This document shows, one piece after another, positions 51,544-62,866 of a DNA stretch of 64,000 nucleotides. The stretch covers positions 3,658,001 to 3,722,000 of the forward strand of contig NZ_CP108513.1 in the NCBI RefSeq assembly GCF_035989285.1. The letters run 5' to 3'. Positions within the stretch are counted from its first letter, which is position 1. Every line of letters starts with the position of its first letter. A program made the position numbers and the translations under genes. Under the pieces are notes generated by a model. The model saw nothing but the letters and a program-made list of their open reading frames with translations, ran no database searches and was not told the DNA's origin. The stretch comes from Streptomyces sp. NBC_01235. GTDB lineage: Bacteria > Actinomycetota > Actinomycetes > Streptomycetales > Streptomycetaceae.

Positions 51544-51978
51544 GGGTTGCCTCCTGATCATGATTCGGATGGGGGTGCCCCCTGGCCCGTCCAGGGCCTG
51601 GGGGAAACTCAGCCACGCGCGTGCGCGCAGCATTGGCCGTAGTCCACACGGGCGGGACGGATCGCGCAAGTACCCGGCGGTTCGGACCGCCGAAACGGTG
51701 ACGATCCTGGCCGTGTCGACGCAACTCCAGGCATGAGATCGAGACGGAACGTGACATACGCCACACCCATCTGCCCTGTTTGCGTATTTGAGAACCATCC
51801 AAGGGTACGAGATTCGAACGGGTACCGGTTACCTAGGGGTAGAGATGACGTTTGCGGCCCCTAGGTACACGATGGGGGCGGTGCAGGTACTGGAGAACCA
51901 GCGAGACATCGGCGAGAACGACAGCCCCCGCCCAGCCCCACACAGCCCCACACAGCCCTCTGACAGGTAAGGAACAGC
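51544..51978. other. Divergent promoter region of DUF3052 and aceE
   Basis: This 435-bp region contains one 36-nt palindromic element (51570-51605), a Crp-consensus site (51751-51764) and the near-palindrome ggtaccggttacc around 51823-51835. No RNA or small gene is apparent. Confidence 0.6.
51751..51764. promoter_or_regulatory. Crp site upstream of aceE
   Basis: GTGACATACGCCAC fits GTG-N6-G-N-CAC, the consensus reported for Streptomyces Crp, at every fixed base. It lies 215 bases before aceE and 208 before DUF3052. Confidence 0.45.
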
Positions 51979-54726
<2,748 letters not shown>

Positions 54727-54749
54727 CGCGTACCAGTACCACGCAGGTG

Positions 54750-54778
54750 GGGCGGTGGGGCTCATGACCCCACCGCCC
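54750..54778 (+). terminator. aceE terminator
   Basis: GGGCGGTGGGG (54750-54760) pairs perfectly with CCCCACCGCCC (54768-54778) around a 7-base loop and is followed by ttacttgttcttt, an unusually T-rich tail for this genome. Confidence 0.85.
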
Positions 54779-54802
54779 TTACTTGTTCTTTACGATACGA
54801 AC

Positions 54803-55540
54803 ATGCAAGAACAATCGGCGCAGGGCCGGTGGGAGTTGTGGACCCAGCGGCCGTTGCTCGCCCTCGCCGTGGTGTTCGCCGTCGCCTACGCCGTCCCGAT
54901 CGTGGACACCTCGGCGGACCACGCGCTGACGGCCCTCTGCACCACGGTCGAGTGGGTGGTGTGGGGCGCGTTCGCCGCGGACTACGTGGTCCGGCTGGTA
55001 CTGGCGCCCGACCGACGGCAGTTCGTCCGTACGCACTGGCTGGACCTGTGCGCGGTGGTGCTGCCGATGGTGCAGCAGCTCAAGCTGTTGCGGCTGGTCT
55101 CGACGCTGCTGCTGGTGGGGCGGCGGGCGCGGATGGCCTCGCAGATCCGGGTGACGACGTATGTCGTGGGGGCGGTCGTCGGGCTGCTGATGTTCGGGTC
55201 GCTCGCCGTGCTGTCGGTGGAACGGGAGTCGCCGGACGGGAACATCCGCACGCTGGGTGACGCGTTGTGGTGGTCCTTCACGACGATGACGACGGTGGGG
55301 TACGGGGACCACTCACCGACCACCGGGCTGGGCCGGATCATCGCCGTGGGTCTGATGCTGTCCGGGATCGCGTTGCTCGGTGTCGTCACCGCGAACATCG
55401 CGGCCTGGTTCATCGAGCGCTTCGAGAAGGACGACGTCGAGGAACGCGCCCAGACGGAGGCGATCCTGGCCCTGACGGAAGAGGTACGGGCACTGCGGGC
55501 AGAGGTCGCGGCGTTGCAGGAGCGGTCCCTCAAGTCCTGA
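54803..55540 (+). CDS. Voltage-gated-like potassium channel
   Basis: This 245-residue membrane protein has four to six helices and the K+ selectivity filter TTMTTVGYGDHSP (about residues 165-177). A basic S4-like segment LKLLRLVSTLLLVGRRARMA precedes it. The C-terminus is a cytoplasmic coiled coil (ALTEEVRALRAEVAALQ). The ATG at 54803 has no ribosome site but TACGAT eight bases upstream, suggesting a leaderless mRNA starting at the aceE terminator edge. Confidence 0.88.
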   Translation: MQEQSAQGRWELWTQRPLLALAVVFAVAYAVPIVDTSADHALTALCTTVEWVVWGAFAADYVVRLVLAPDRRQFVRTHWLDLCAVVLPMVQQLKLLRLVSTLLLVGRRARMASQIRVTTYVVGAVVGLLMFGSLAVLSVERESPDGNIRTLGDALWWSFTTMTTVGYGDHSPTTGLGRIIAVGLMLSGIALLGVVTANIAAWFIERFEKDDVEERAQTEAILALTEEVRALRAEVAALQERSLKS

Positions 55541-55574
55541 CCCGTCCGCCGCTGCCCCGCGTGGAAGCGCGGTG

Positions 55575-55880
55575 TTACAAGAGCCCGTTGCCCGTGCCCG
55601 CGGCCCCCGCCAGCCAGATGATCGCCAGCAGTGTGTCGATCGCGCCGAGGACGACGGCGACCAGGGCCGGTACCGGGCGGGAGCCCGCCCAGGTGCGGCC
55701 CATGGCCAGCCAGCCGCAGACGATCGCCGCGGGGCCGAGGACGATCCCCAGCGCGAAGAACCCGGCGACCGCACAGACGAGGCCGACGAGGCCGAGCGTC
55801 GCGCGATCCGGCCCGGTCCGTGACCCCATGCGGCCACGTGAGCGGGGGTACCTGCGCGTGCCGTGTCCGAAGCCGGCCAT
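55575..55880 (-). CDS. DUF4190-like small membrane protein
   Basis: This 101-residue protein has two transmembrane helices (LGLVGLVCAVAGFFALGIVL and VVLGAIDTLLAIIWLAG) separated by a short polar loop, the DUF4190 pattern. The ATG at 55880 follows GAGGAGTTGAGG. Function unknown. Convergent with the K+ channel gene. Confidence 0.78.
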   Translation of the reverse strand: MAGFGHGTRRYPRSRGRMGSRTGPDRATLGLVGLVCAVAGFFALGIVLGPAAIVCGWLAMGRTWAGSRPVPALVAVVLGAIDTLLAIIWLAGAAGTGNGLL

Positions 55881-55952
55881 CCTCAACTCCTCGGTTTCCG
55901 GGGATGTTTCGATGGCCGGGTACCCACGGCACGCGGTTCATGCCCGCGAAAC

Positions 55953-56007
55953 CGGTCAGGGCCGCGGCGCGCTGTCCCCCTCCGGCAGCGCGCCGCGGCC
56001 CTGACCG
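55953..56007. terminator. Very strong hairpin (22-bp perfect stem)
   Basis: CGGTCAGGGCCGCGGCGCGC... at 55953-55974 is exactly complementary to 55986-56007 around an 11-base loop. It lies about 105 bases downstream of the MFS stop and could end that transcript before the DUF4190-like gene. Confidence 0.7.
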
Positions 56008-56111
56008 CCCTCCCATCCGGAGGGCTTGACTAACTGTGACCTGCGGCGCGGGTCGGACGCGAGGAACCTTTAGCGTTGTCACCCTGATAGGGGAAAGTTC
56101 TTGAAGTCCCG

Positions 56112-57731
56112 TCAGATATGACCGACGCCCGCGCCCGCCTCCGCGTTCTCGCCGCGCTTGGTGAGCAGCGCGACGAACACGGCGACGACCGCCACCCCGG
56201 CCGCGACCAGCGACGCGAGACTCATGCCGGAGATGAACGTGTCGTGGGCGACGTCCGTGATCTTCGCGGCGATCACCTCGGGCGTCCCCTTCGTCACCGG
56301 TGCCACGCCGACCTGGACCGCCTCGGAGGCCTGGTCCAGCTGGGCGGGGGTGAGCTCGGGCAGGCCCGCGCCCGTCCAGTTGGCGGGCAGGTCACTGTCC
56401 ACCTTGGAGGCCATCACGGCACCCAGCACGGCCGTACCGAGGCTGCCGCCGATCTGCATGGCTGCCTGCTGAAGTCCGCCCGCCACGCCCGACAGCTCCA
56501 TCGGGGCGTTGCCGACGATGACCTCCGTCGCGCCGACCATGACCGGTGCGAGGCCGAAGCCCAGCAGGGCGAACCAGACCGACATGACAGCGCTGCCGGT
56601 GTCCGTCTCCAGCGTGGACATGCCGTACATGGCGATCGCGGTGGCGGCCATGCCGCCGGCCAGCGGGATGCGCGGGCCGAGCTTGGTGATCAGCGCGCCC
56701 GCGACCGGGGAGCCGACGATCATCATGCCGGTGAGCGGGAGCAGGTGCAGGCCCGCGTCGATCGGGCTCATGCCGTGCACGTTCTGGAGGTAGAACGTCA
56801 CGAAGAACAGGCCGCCCATGAAGGCGATCGCCATCAGGACCATGAGGACCACGCCCGCCGAGAGCGGGACCGAGCGGAACAGCGCCAGCGGGATCAGCGG
56901 CTCCCTGACCTTGGTCTCCCAGAGGGCGAAGGCCGCGAAGAGGACGGCTGAGCCGACGATGAACGCCCACGTCATGCCGTCGCCCCAGCCCCAGGTGGGG
57001 GCCTTGATGAGGGCCCAGACCAGGCAGAACATCGCGCCCGAGAGGAAGGCGATGCCGAGGACGTCGAAGGAGCGCGGGGCGTTCTCGGCGCGGTGGTCGA
57101 GCAGGATCAGCACGCCCAGGACGAGCGCGACGGCGCCGACCGGCACATTGATGAAGAACACCGACTGCCAGTTGACGTGCTCGACGAGGACGCCGCCCAG
57201 GATCGGGCCGCCGGCGGTCGAGGCGCCGATGACCATGCCCCACAGGCCGATCGCCATGTTGAGCTTCTCTGCCGGGAAGGTCGCGCGCAGCAGACCGAGC
57301 GCGGCCGGCATCAGCAGGGCGCCGAACAGGCCCTGGAAGACGCGGAAGGTGACGACGAACGCGATGCTGTCGGACAGGCCGATCGCTCCGGAGGCGGCGG
57401 CGAAGCCGACGACACCTATCAGGAACGTCTGCCGGTGGCCGAAGCGGTCACCGAGCTTGCCCGCGGTGATCAGCGAGACCGCGAGGGCGAGGAAGTACGC
57501 GTTGGTGATCCACTGGACCTCGGCGAAGGTGGCGCCCAGGTCGCTGGCGATGGCCGGGTTGGCGATCGCCACGATGGTGCCGTCGAGGGCCACCATCATG
57601 ACGCCGACGGCGACGGTGATCAGGGTGAACCAGGGGTGGCCGCGCAGCCCCGTGGCGGGCGACCCGTCCGACGGGTCCGCCGGCGTCTTGCCCCCCGGAC
57701 CCGTCGAGTCGACGGTGGTCTGACTAGTCAT
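56112..57731 (-). CDS. MFS drug exporter, DHA2 family (14 TM)
   Basis: This 539-residue transporter has 14 helices: FTLITVAVGVMMVALDGTIV at TM1, motif A GKLGDRFGHRQTF and motif C IGASTAGGPILGGVL. It should export drugs in exchange for protons, in the EmrB/tetracenomycin-efflux group. The divergent TetR gene 66 bp away is its likely regulator. The ATG at 57731 fits the family. Confidence 0.9.
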   Translation of the reverse strand: MTSQTTVDSTGPGGKTPADPSDGSPATGLRGHPWFTLITVAVGVMMVALDGTIVAIANPAIASDLGATFAEVQWITNAYFLALAVSLITAGKLGDRFGHRQTFLIGVVGFAAASGAIGLSDSIAFVVTFRVFQGLFGALLMPAALGLLRATFPAEKLNMAIGLWGMVIGASTAGGPILGGVLVEHVNWQSVFFINVPVGAVALVLGVLILLDHRAENAPRSFDVLGIAFLSGAMFCLVWALIKAPTWGWGDGMTWAFIVGSAVLFAAFALWETKVREPLIPLALFRSVPLSAGVVLMVLMAIAFMGGLFFVTFYLQNVHGMSPIDAGLHLLPLTGMMIVGSPVAGALITKLGPRIPLAGGMAATAIAMYGMSTLETDTGSAVMSVWFALLGFGLAPVMVGATEVIVGNAPMELSGVAGGLQQAAMQIGGSLGTAVLGAVMASKVDSDLPANWTGAGLPELTPAQLDQASEAVQVGVAPVTKGTPEVIAAKITDVAHDTFISGMSLASLVAAGVAVVAVFVALLTKRGENAEAGAGVGHI

Positions 57732-57761
57732 GCGCTCGAGGCTAGTGACAGCCACTGACAA

Positions 57762-57780
57762 TTGACAAACGAGTTCACAA
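57762..57780. promoter_or_regulatory. TetR-type operator and promoter
   Basis: TTGACAAACGAGTTCACAA has a TTGnnAA-N5-TTnnCAA dyad and its first six bases are a consensus -35 for the tetR-like gene (-10 near 57785). Nearby TGACA repeats (57746, 57756, 57763, 57790) add to the crowding. Binding here would block both genes. Confidence 0.5.
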
Positions 57781-57797
57781 GTCGGTAACTGACACCT

Positions 57798-58424
57798 ATG
57801 GAAACTCTGCGCGAACGCAAGAAACAGCGCACCCGGGACGCGCTGCTGCGGGTCGCGGTGGAGCTGTTCACCTCGCAGGGCTACGAGGAGACGACCGTCG
57901 ACGAGATCGCCGAGGCCGTCGACGTCTCGCAGCGCACCTTCTTCCGCTACTTCTCCGGCAAGGAGGAGGCCGCACTGGCCCTGGTGGAGATGACGGTGGC
58001 GCGGTTCGTGGAGGCGGTGCGCGAACGCCCGCCGCACGAGGCGCCGCTGGAGGCGCTGCGCCAGGCCGTCGTGGACGGCTGGTACGCGATCAACGACGTC
58101 GTCGAGTCCGTCGTACCGGTCACGACGTACCTGCGGCTGTACCGGGTGATCGAGTCGACGCCGGTGCTGCTCGCCGCGCATCTGCGGCGCTCGGTGGAGG
58201 TCGAGGAGACCCTGTCACGGGTGATCGCCGAGCGCGAGGGGCTCGACGTGGACGCGGATCCCCGGCCGAGGCTGGCGGTGGCCGTGTTCAGCGGGGTGAT
58301 GCGGGTGACGGAACGGCAGTGGACCACCGGCGACGACTTCAGCCTGGAGGGGATGCGCGCGCTGACGTCCCTGTACCTCGACGGCGTGGGCCCCGCACTC
58401 CTGGGGAACTGGCGCGAGGCCTGA
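57798..58424 (+). CDS. TetR-family repressor
   Basis: This 208-residue regulator has a typical TetR DNA-binding head METLRERKKQRTRDALLRVA ... TTVDEIAEAVDVSQRTFFRYF and a helical ligand domain. It likely represses the divergent MFS exporter and itself through the dyad in the 66-bp gap. Leader length is short. The ligand is unknown, perhaps a substrate of the pump. Confidence 0.92.
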   Translation: METLRERKKQRTRDALLRVAVELFTSQGYEETTVDEIAEAVDVSQRTFFRYFSGKEEAALALVEMTVARFVEAVRERPPHEAPLEALRQAVVDGWYAINDVVESVVPVTTYLRLYRVIESTPVLLAAHLRRSVEVEETLSRVIAEREGLDVDADPRPRLAVAVFSGVMRVTERQWTTGDDFSLEGMRALTSLYLDGVGPALLGNWREA

Positions 58425-58565
58425 GGGACGGAGGCCTGAGGAACGGGGCCTCGAAGAACGAACGAAGGCCTGAAGGGCTTTATGACCATTCCCACGCCCA
58501 GTGAAACGTGATCCCCGTCACTTGAGTCACCCGAGACCCTCCCGTTCTCCTAGTGTGTCCTTTCA

Positions 58566-59783
58566 GTGACTTCCTTCGACACCTCCCCACAGCTCAGCGT
58601 CTGGCGCGCACTGGCCGCCCTGGCCGTGGTGTTCGTGATGCTGGCGACCACCGGCTGGACCGCGAACCGCCAGCAGCGGGAGAGCACCGCCGTGCAGGCC
58701 TCGCGCACCGCGTGGGAACACGGCCGGCTCGCGGGCCACCGGCTGCCGGACCCCGACTCCGCCCCCGGCCGGCTCGCCCACTTCTTCGCCTCGCTGAGCG
58801 CCCCGCAGCGCACCGCGCTCGCGCAGGACTACCCGCTCGCGGTCGGCAACATGAACGGCGCCCCCGCCGAACTGCGCTACCGCGCCAACCGCGTCGCCCT
58901 GCTCCAGCAGATCCGGATCGAGCGCATCCGCATGCACGACAGCCGACTCACGCCCTCCGGGCAGCAGTTGGCCGGCCGGCGCATGCACCGCTACGAGGCG
59001 ATGAGCACCGCCGACCGGCAGATCCTCGCCTTCGATCCCGAAGGCTCCGGCCGGGTCGCCGAGGTGTTCGGCAGCCTCGACAAGGCCGAGCGGATCTCCG
59101 TCGTCGTCCCCGGCGTCGACACCGGCCTGCTGACCTTCCAGCGCACCAACCGCAGATACTCGGCGCCCGTCGGCATGGCCCAGGCCCTCTACGCGGCCGA
59201 GCGCGAGGCGAGTCCGTCGACGCGCACGGCCGTGATCGCCTGGGCCGACTACACCTCCCCCGACGGCCTCGGCATCGACTCGGCCACCGCGATGCGCGCC
59301 GAGCACGGCGCCGTCCGGCTGACCGCCCTGCTGAACGCCCTGCCGGGCAGCGCGCCCGTCTCGATGTTCTGCCACAGCTACGGCTCCGTGGTGTGCGGGG
59401 TCGCCGCGCACTCGATGCCGGGCCGGGTGGCCGACATAGCGGTGGCCGGCAGCCCCGGGATGCGGGTGGAGAAGGCGGCCCAGTTGGACACCGACGCCCG
59501 GGTGTGGGCGATGCGGGACGCCGACGACTGGATCCAGGACGTACCGCACCTGGAGGTCGGCGGCCTCGGGCACGGGGAGGACCCGATGGCGGAGGCGTTC
59601 GGCGCGCGGGTGCTGTCGGCACGGGAGGCCAAGGGCCACGGCGGCTACTTCGAACCGGGAACCGACAGCCTGCGCAACTTCGCCGAGATCGGCACTGGCT
59701 CGTACCACTCGGTGGAGTGCGCCCACGACGACGATGCCTGCACGACGGGTTTGTCCGACACGACAAAGGCCGGACGCGCGTAG
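58566..59783 (+). CDS. Membrane-anchored alpha/beta hydrolase (DUF1023)
   Basis: This 405-residue protein has an N-terminal transmembrane or signal segment (ALAALAVVFVMLATTGWTA) and a DUF1023-type hydrolase domain. The nucleophile elbow is CHSYGSVVCG, the Asp may be in RDADDWIQDV and the His in AKGHGGYFEPGTDSLRN. A VVVPGVDTGL oxyanion-side strand precedes. It likely works outside the membrane on an unknown ester or amide. The GTG has no obvious ribosome site. Confidence 0.84.
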   Translation: MTSFDTSPQLSVWRALAALAVVFVMLATTGWTANRQQRESTAVQASRTAWEHGRLAGHRLPDPDSAPGRLAHFFASLSAPQRTALAQDYPLAVGNMNGAPAELRYRANRVALLQQIRIERIRMHDSRLTPSGQQLAGRRMHRYEAMSTADRQILAFDPEGSGRVAEVFGSLDKAERISVVVPGVDTGLLTFQRTNRRYSAPVGMAQALYAAEREASPSTRTAVIAWADYTSPDGLGIDSATAMRAEHGAVRLTALLNALPGSAPVSMFCHSYGSVVCGVAAHSMPGRVADIAVAGSPGMRVEKAAQLDTDARVWAMRDADDWIQDVPHLEVGGLGHGEDPMAEAFGARVLSAREAKGHGGYFEPGTDSLRNFAEIGTGSYHSVECAHDDDACTTGLSDTTKAGRA

Positions 59784-59850
59784 AGACGCAGGAATTGCGG
59801 TGCGCGCGGGGAGGGGACGAAGAATGGGTGTCCCGCATACGATGAGCCGC

Positions 59851-60693
59851 ATGGGTGACGTACTGGCCGGATTTCATGCCGCCTGGGAGTTCGAGTCCGA
59901 CTCCGTCCTCATCCGCTACGAACGGGGGCTGCGCACGCCCAAGCTGCTGTCGGCGCTGGGAGAACGCCGGATTCCGCTGGCGGCCATCGGCCGGGTGACG
60001 CTGGCCCCCGGCAAGCGGGGGACGGTCGTACTGCACGCTGAACCGCGGCCGGGAGCCGATCCGTTGATGGAGGCGGCGGCGGGGCAGCTCAAGGAAGGGT
60101 GCGACCCGTATCGGCTGGTGCTGCCCGCCGAACGGGAGACGCTCGCCGAGTACTACGCCGACGAGCTGCGGTCCCGGCTGACCGGCTCCGAACCGGCGGA
60201 CCGTTTCCTGGTGGACGCTCCCGAGGCGCCGCTGTCGTTCAAGGCGTACGACGGGAAGGCCTCGTTCGACGGGCGTACCGTGCGCTTCCGCTGGTTCTGG
60301 ACGGGGGCGTCGTCGGCGAAGTGGAAGGCGGGCGACCAGAGCTTCGCCGTGTCCGAGCTGAGCGGGGTGGAGTGGCGGTCGCCGGAGGTGTTCGAGGGAC
60401 ATCTGCGGCTGCTGAGCGGGGAGACCACACCGGTGCAGGCCGACCAGGATCCGGCGACGGTCGTCTTCGGGCTGGGGTACGGACCGGTGCACGAGTCACT
60501 GCCGTTCGCGGCGGCCGTTCTCGCGGCGGTCCGCACCCGTGGGCCCGTTGCCGCAGTCACGGCCTCGAGCCCACGTCGCGATCCCGCCGACATCGCCGAA
60601 CGTATCCGCCACCTCGGAGAACTGCACCGGGCCGGACTGGTCACCGACGAGGAGTTCTCCGTGAAGAAGGCGGAGCTGCTGTCGGAGCTGTGA
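59851..60693 (+). CDS. DUF4429 protein with C-terminal SHOCT domain
   Basis: This 280-residue protein has two DUF4429 (PH-like) repeats: MGDVLAGFHAAWEFESDSV and PLSFKAYDGKASFDGRTV. A SHOCT motif IRHLGELHRAGLVTDEEFSVKK forms the C-terminus. SHOCT motifs mediate oligomerisation. I chose the ATG at 59851, which matches the family start and has TACGAT seven bases upstream (leaderless). A GGAGGGG-led ATG at 59824 is a real alternative. Its stop touches the convergent aldo/keto reductase stop. Confidence 0.82.
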   Translation: MGDVLAGFHAAWEFESDSVLIRYERGLRTPKLLSALGERRIPLAAIGRVTLAPGKRGTVVLHAEPRPGADPLMEAAAGQLKEGCDPYRLVLPAERETLAEYYADELRSRLTGSEPADRFLVDAPEAPLSFKAYDGKASFDGRTVRFRWFWTGASSAKWKAGDQSFAVSELSGVEWRSPEVFEGHLRLLSGETTPVQADQDPATVVFGLGYGPVHESLPFAAAVLAAVRTRGPVAAVTASSPRRDPADIAERIRHLGELHRAGLVTDEEFSVKKAELLSEL

Positions 60694-61710
60694 TCACTCC
60701 CGCCCGGCAGAAGTGAACCTCATGTCCGCGTAGCGCTCGCCCGCGACCTTCGCCGCTATCGGCTCCAGCAGGGCGAGTTGCTCCTCCGTCAGCCTGATGG
60801 CCGTCGCCGCCGCGTTCTCCTCCACCCGGCCCGGCTTGCGGGTGCCCGGGATCGGGATCACCGTGAGGTCGTGGATCTGGGACTGCTGCTGGACCCAGGC
60901 CAGGGCGATCTGGGCCGCAGTCGCGTCGTGGGCCTTGGCGACCGTGCGGATCGGGTCCAGGAGAGTCACGTTCGCGGCGGCGTTCTCGCCGGTGAAGCGG
61001 GGCTGCTGACGGCGGAAGTCGTCGGCGGTGAGGTCCTGGTCGGCGTCGGTGAAGGAGCCGGTGAGGAAACCCCGGCCGAGCGGGGAGTACGGGACCAGGG
61101 TCACGCCCAGCTCACGGGCCGCGGGTATCACCTGCGCCTCGATGTCCCGGCTGAACAGCGACCACTCCGACTGCACGGCGGCGATGGGGTGGACGCCCTG
61201 CGCCGCGCGCAGTTCGGCGGCCGTCACCTCGCTCAGGCCCAGCTGCTTGACCTTGCCCTCGCGCACCAGTTCGGCCATCACGCCGACGGTGTCCTCGATC
61301 GGCACGTCCACATCGCGCCGGTGCATGTAGTAGAGGTCGATGACGTCGACGTCCAGCCGCTTCAGGCTCGCCTCGACGCAACTGCGGAGGTAGGGGGCGT
61401 CGTTGCGGATGATCCGCCGGGTCGGGTCGTCGGGGTGGATCGCCAGGGCGAACTTCGTGGCGATCACGACCTCGTCGCGGTGCGCCTTGAAGAACGGGGA
61501 GAGGAACTTCTCGTTCTCCCCCGCGCCGTACGCGTCCGCCGTGTCGTAGAGCGTGACGCCGAGTTCCAGGGCGCGTTCCAGGGTGGCCCGGGACTCCTTG
61601 GCGTCCGCGGGGCCGTAGGCGAAGCTCATGCCCATGCAGCCGAGGCCCTGGACACCGACCTCGGGGCCGTCCTCGCCGAGTCGTGCCGTCGGGATCCTGC
61701 TGTCGGTCAT
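60694..61710 (-). CDS. Aldo/keto reductase
   Basis: This 338-residue NADPH-dependent reductase of the AKR11/YghZ-like group has the catalytic set YDTADAYGAGENEKFL (Asp, Tyr), VIATKFAL (Lys), YYMHRRD (His) and the cofactor region IPIPGTRKPGRVEENAAA. It reduces aldehydes or ketones. Its ATG overlaps the stop of the MerR gene in ATGA, so the two are one operon and the regulator probably senses the enzyme's substrate or redox stress. Confidence 0.92.
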   Translation of the reverse strand: MTDSRIPTARLGEDGPEVGVQGLGCMGMSFAYGPADAKESRATLERALELGVTLYDTADAYGAGENEKFLSPFFKAHRDEVVIATKFALAIHPDDPTRRIIRNDAPYLRSCVEASLKRLDVDVIDLYYMHRRDVDVPIEDTVGVMAELVREGKVKQLGLSEVTAAELRAAQGVHPIAAVQSEWSLFSRDIEAQVIPAARELGVTLVPYSPLGRGFLTGSFTDADQDLTADDFRRQQPRFTGENAAANVTLLDPIRTVAKAHDATAAQIALAWVQQQSQIHDLTVIPIPGTRKPGRVEENAAATAIRLTEEQLALLEPIAAKVAGERYADMRFTSAGRE

Positions 61711-62246
61711 CGGGCGGTCCTTTCCGATTCGTGCGTCTGTGCTTGGTTGATCTGTGCTTGGCGGGTCTGTGCTTCGTGGGCGTGGTCGCGGGTGGCGTTC
61801 CCATAGAACATGATCTTGCGGTCGAGCACGGCGAGCGTGTCCTGGAGTTCGGCGATCCGGGCCCGCACGTCACGCCGGGTCGCCTGGAGGAGCTCGTACC
61901 GCTCGCCGAACGTCTTCTCGCCCTCGCGCACCAGCTCGGCGTACCGCACCATGTCGGCGACCGGCATGCCGGTCAGCCGCAGCTTGCCGACGAGGTCGAG
62001 CCAGTCCAGGTCGCGGTTGCTGTAGCGGCGCTGGCCGGTGTGCGAGCGGTCGATGTGGGACATCAGCCCGATCCGCTCGTACCAGCGCAGGGTGTGGGCC
62101 GTGAGGCCGGTGAAGGCGACGACCTCGCTGATCGTGTAGCTGTCCTGCCCGTCGGGGCGGGGGTGCCGCGGTGGTGGCGCGGAGCAGACGTCTGCGGGGC
62201 TCGGGGTTTGCTCGATGGTCACGGGCGTGGTCTGCAACACCGTCAT
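61707..62246 (-). CDS. MerR-family regulator of the aldo/keto reductase operon
   Basis: The 179-residue protein has the MerR winged helix YTISEVVAFTGLTAHTLRWYERIGL after a 45-residue N-terminal extension. RRYSNRDLDWLDLVGKLRLTGMPVADM follows, then a long C-terminal dimer helix. No effector-binding Cys pair is present, so it is not the metal type. It lies upstream of the reductase and near an operator with a 19-bp spacer, and should autoregulate the operon. The ATG at 62246 is chosen for GGAGG upstream. Confidence 0.88.
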   Translation of the reverse strand: MTVLQTTPVTIEQTPSPADVCSAPPPRHPRPDGQDSYTISEVVAFTGLTAHTLRWYERIGLMSHIDRSHTGQRRYSNRDLDWLDLVGKLRLTGMPVADMVRYAELVREGEKTFGERYELLQATRRDVRARIAELQDTLAVLDRKIMFYGNATRDHAHEAQTRQAQINQAQTHESERTAR

Positions 62247-62259
62247 GGCCTCCACGCTA

Positions 62260-62286
62260 TGGCCTTGGAGTGCGCTCAAAGCAAGC
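62260..62286 (-). promoter_or_regulatory. MerR-type promoter with 19-bp spacer
   Basis: On the minus strand a TTGCTT -35 and a TAGCGT -10 are separated by 19 bases. The spacer holds an imperfect dyad (TTTGAGCGCACTCCAA). Overlong spacers are the hallmark of MerR-activated promoters. Confidence 0.6.
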
Positions 62287-62343
62287 GGAAACGGTAAGAA
62301 AACCGGGGGACGCGGCTTGATCACACTGGTTAACGTGCGGGGC

Positions 62344-62847
62344 ATGAGCCTCGTACGCCGTGCCCTGCCCGAGGACGCCGCCGAAGTGCTGCGGCTGCGT
62401 CAGGTGATGATCGACGCGATGGGGGGTCCGGGGGGTGTTCCCCCCAGAGAGCACAGCCCCGTCGACGGGTCCACCGACTGGCACGGCGAGTCGCTGCCCA
62501 CGCTGCGGGAGCGGCTGGCCCAGCCCGACGGGGACTTCGCGGCGTTCGTCGTGGAGCACCCGGAGCGCGCGGGGACGCTGGCCGCGCTGGTCGTCGGGAC
62601 GGTCGAGTACCGGATCGGGCGGGCCGGCAACCCGCACGGGATCATCGGTTACGTCTTCAGCGTCGCCACCGACCCGGACGCCCGCCGTCGCGGGTACGCG
62701 CGCGCGTGCATGGACGCGCTGCTGGAGTGGTTCCGCGCGCGGGGTGCAGCGCAGATCCAGCTCACCGCGTCCGCCGACGCGGCGCCGCTCTACGCGTCCC
62801 TCGGCTTCAAGCCCAAGCCGGCCCCCTTGATGGAGCTGCTGCTCTGA
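62344..62847 (+). CDS. GNAT family N-acetyltransferase
   Basis: This 167-residue protein has GIIGYVFSVATDPDARRRGYARACMDALLEWFRARGA, the complete acetyl-CoA-binding segment (R-R-G-Y-A), and ASADAAPLYASLGFKPKPAPLM near the end. It is a standard small-molecule or peptide acetyltransferase. The ATG at 62344 fits the family. The serine hydrolase gene lies 19 bp downstream and may be co-transcribed. Confidence 0.9.
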   Translation: MSLVRRALPEDAAEVLRLRQVMIDAMGGPGGVPPREHSPVDGSTDWHGESLPTLRERLAQPDGDFAAFVVEHPERAGTLAALVVGTVEYRIGRAGNPHGIIGYVFSVATDPDARRRGYARACMDALLEWFRARGAAQIQLTASADAAPLYASLGFKPKPAPLMELLL

Positions 62848-62866
62848 GCCGCATAGGCTCGACGAC

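Noticed and set aside
50911..51642. Frame beginning [15 protein letters not shown], and a similar one at 63660-63875
   Set aside because: Both are readings of the two dispersed repeat copies. The similarity reflects the repeat, not a gene family.
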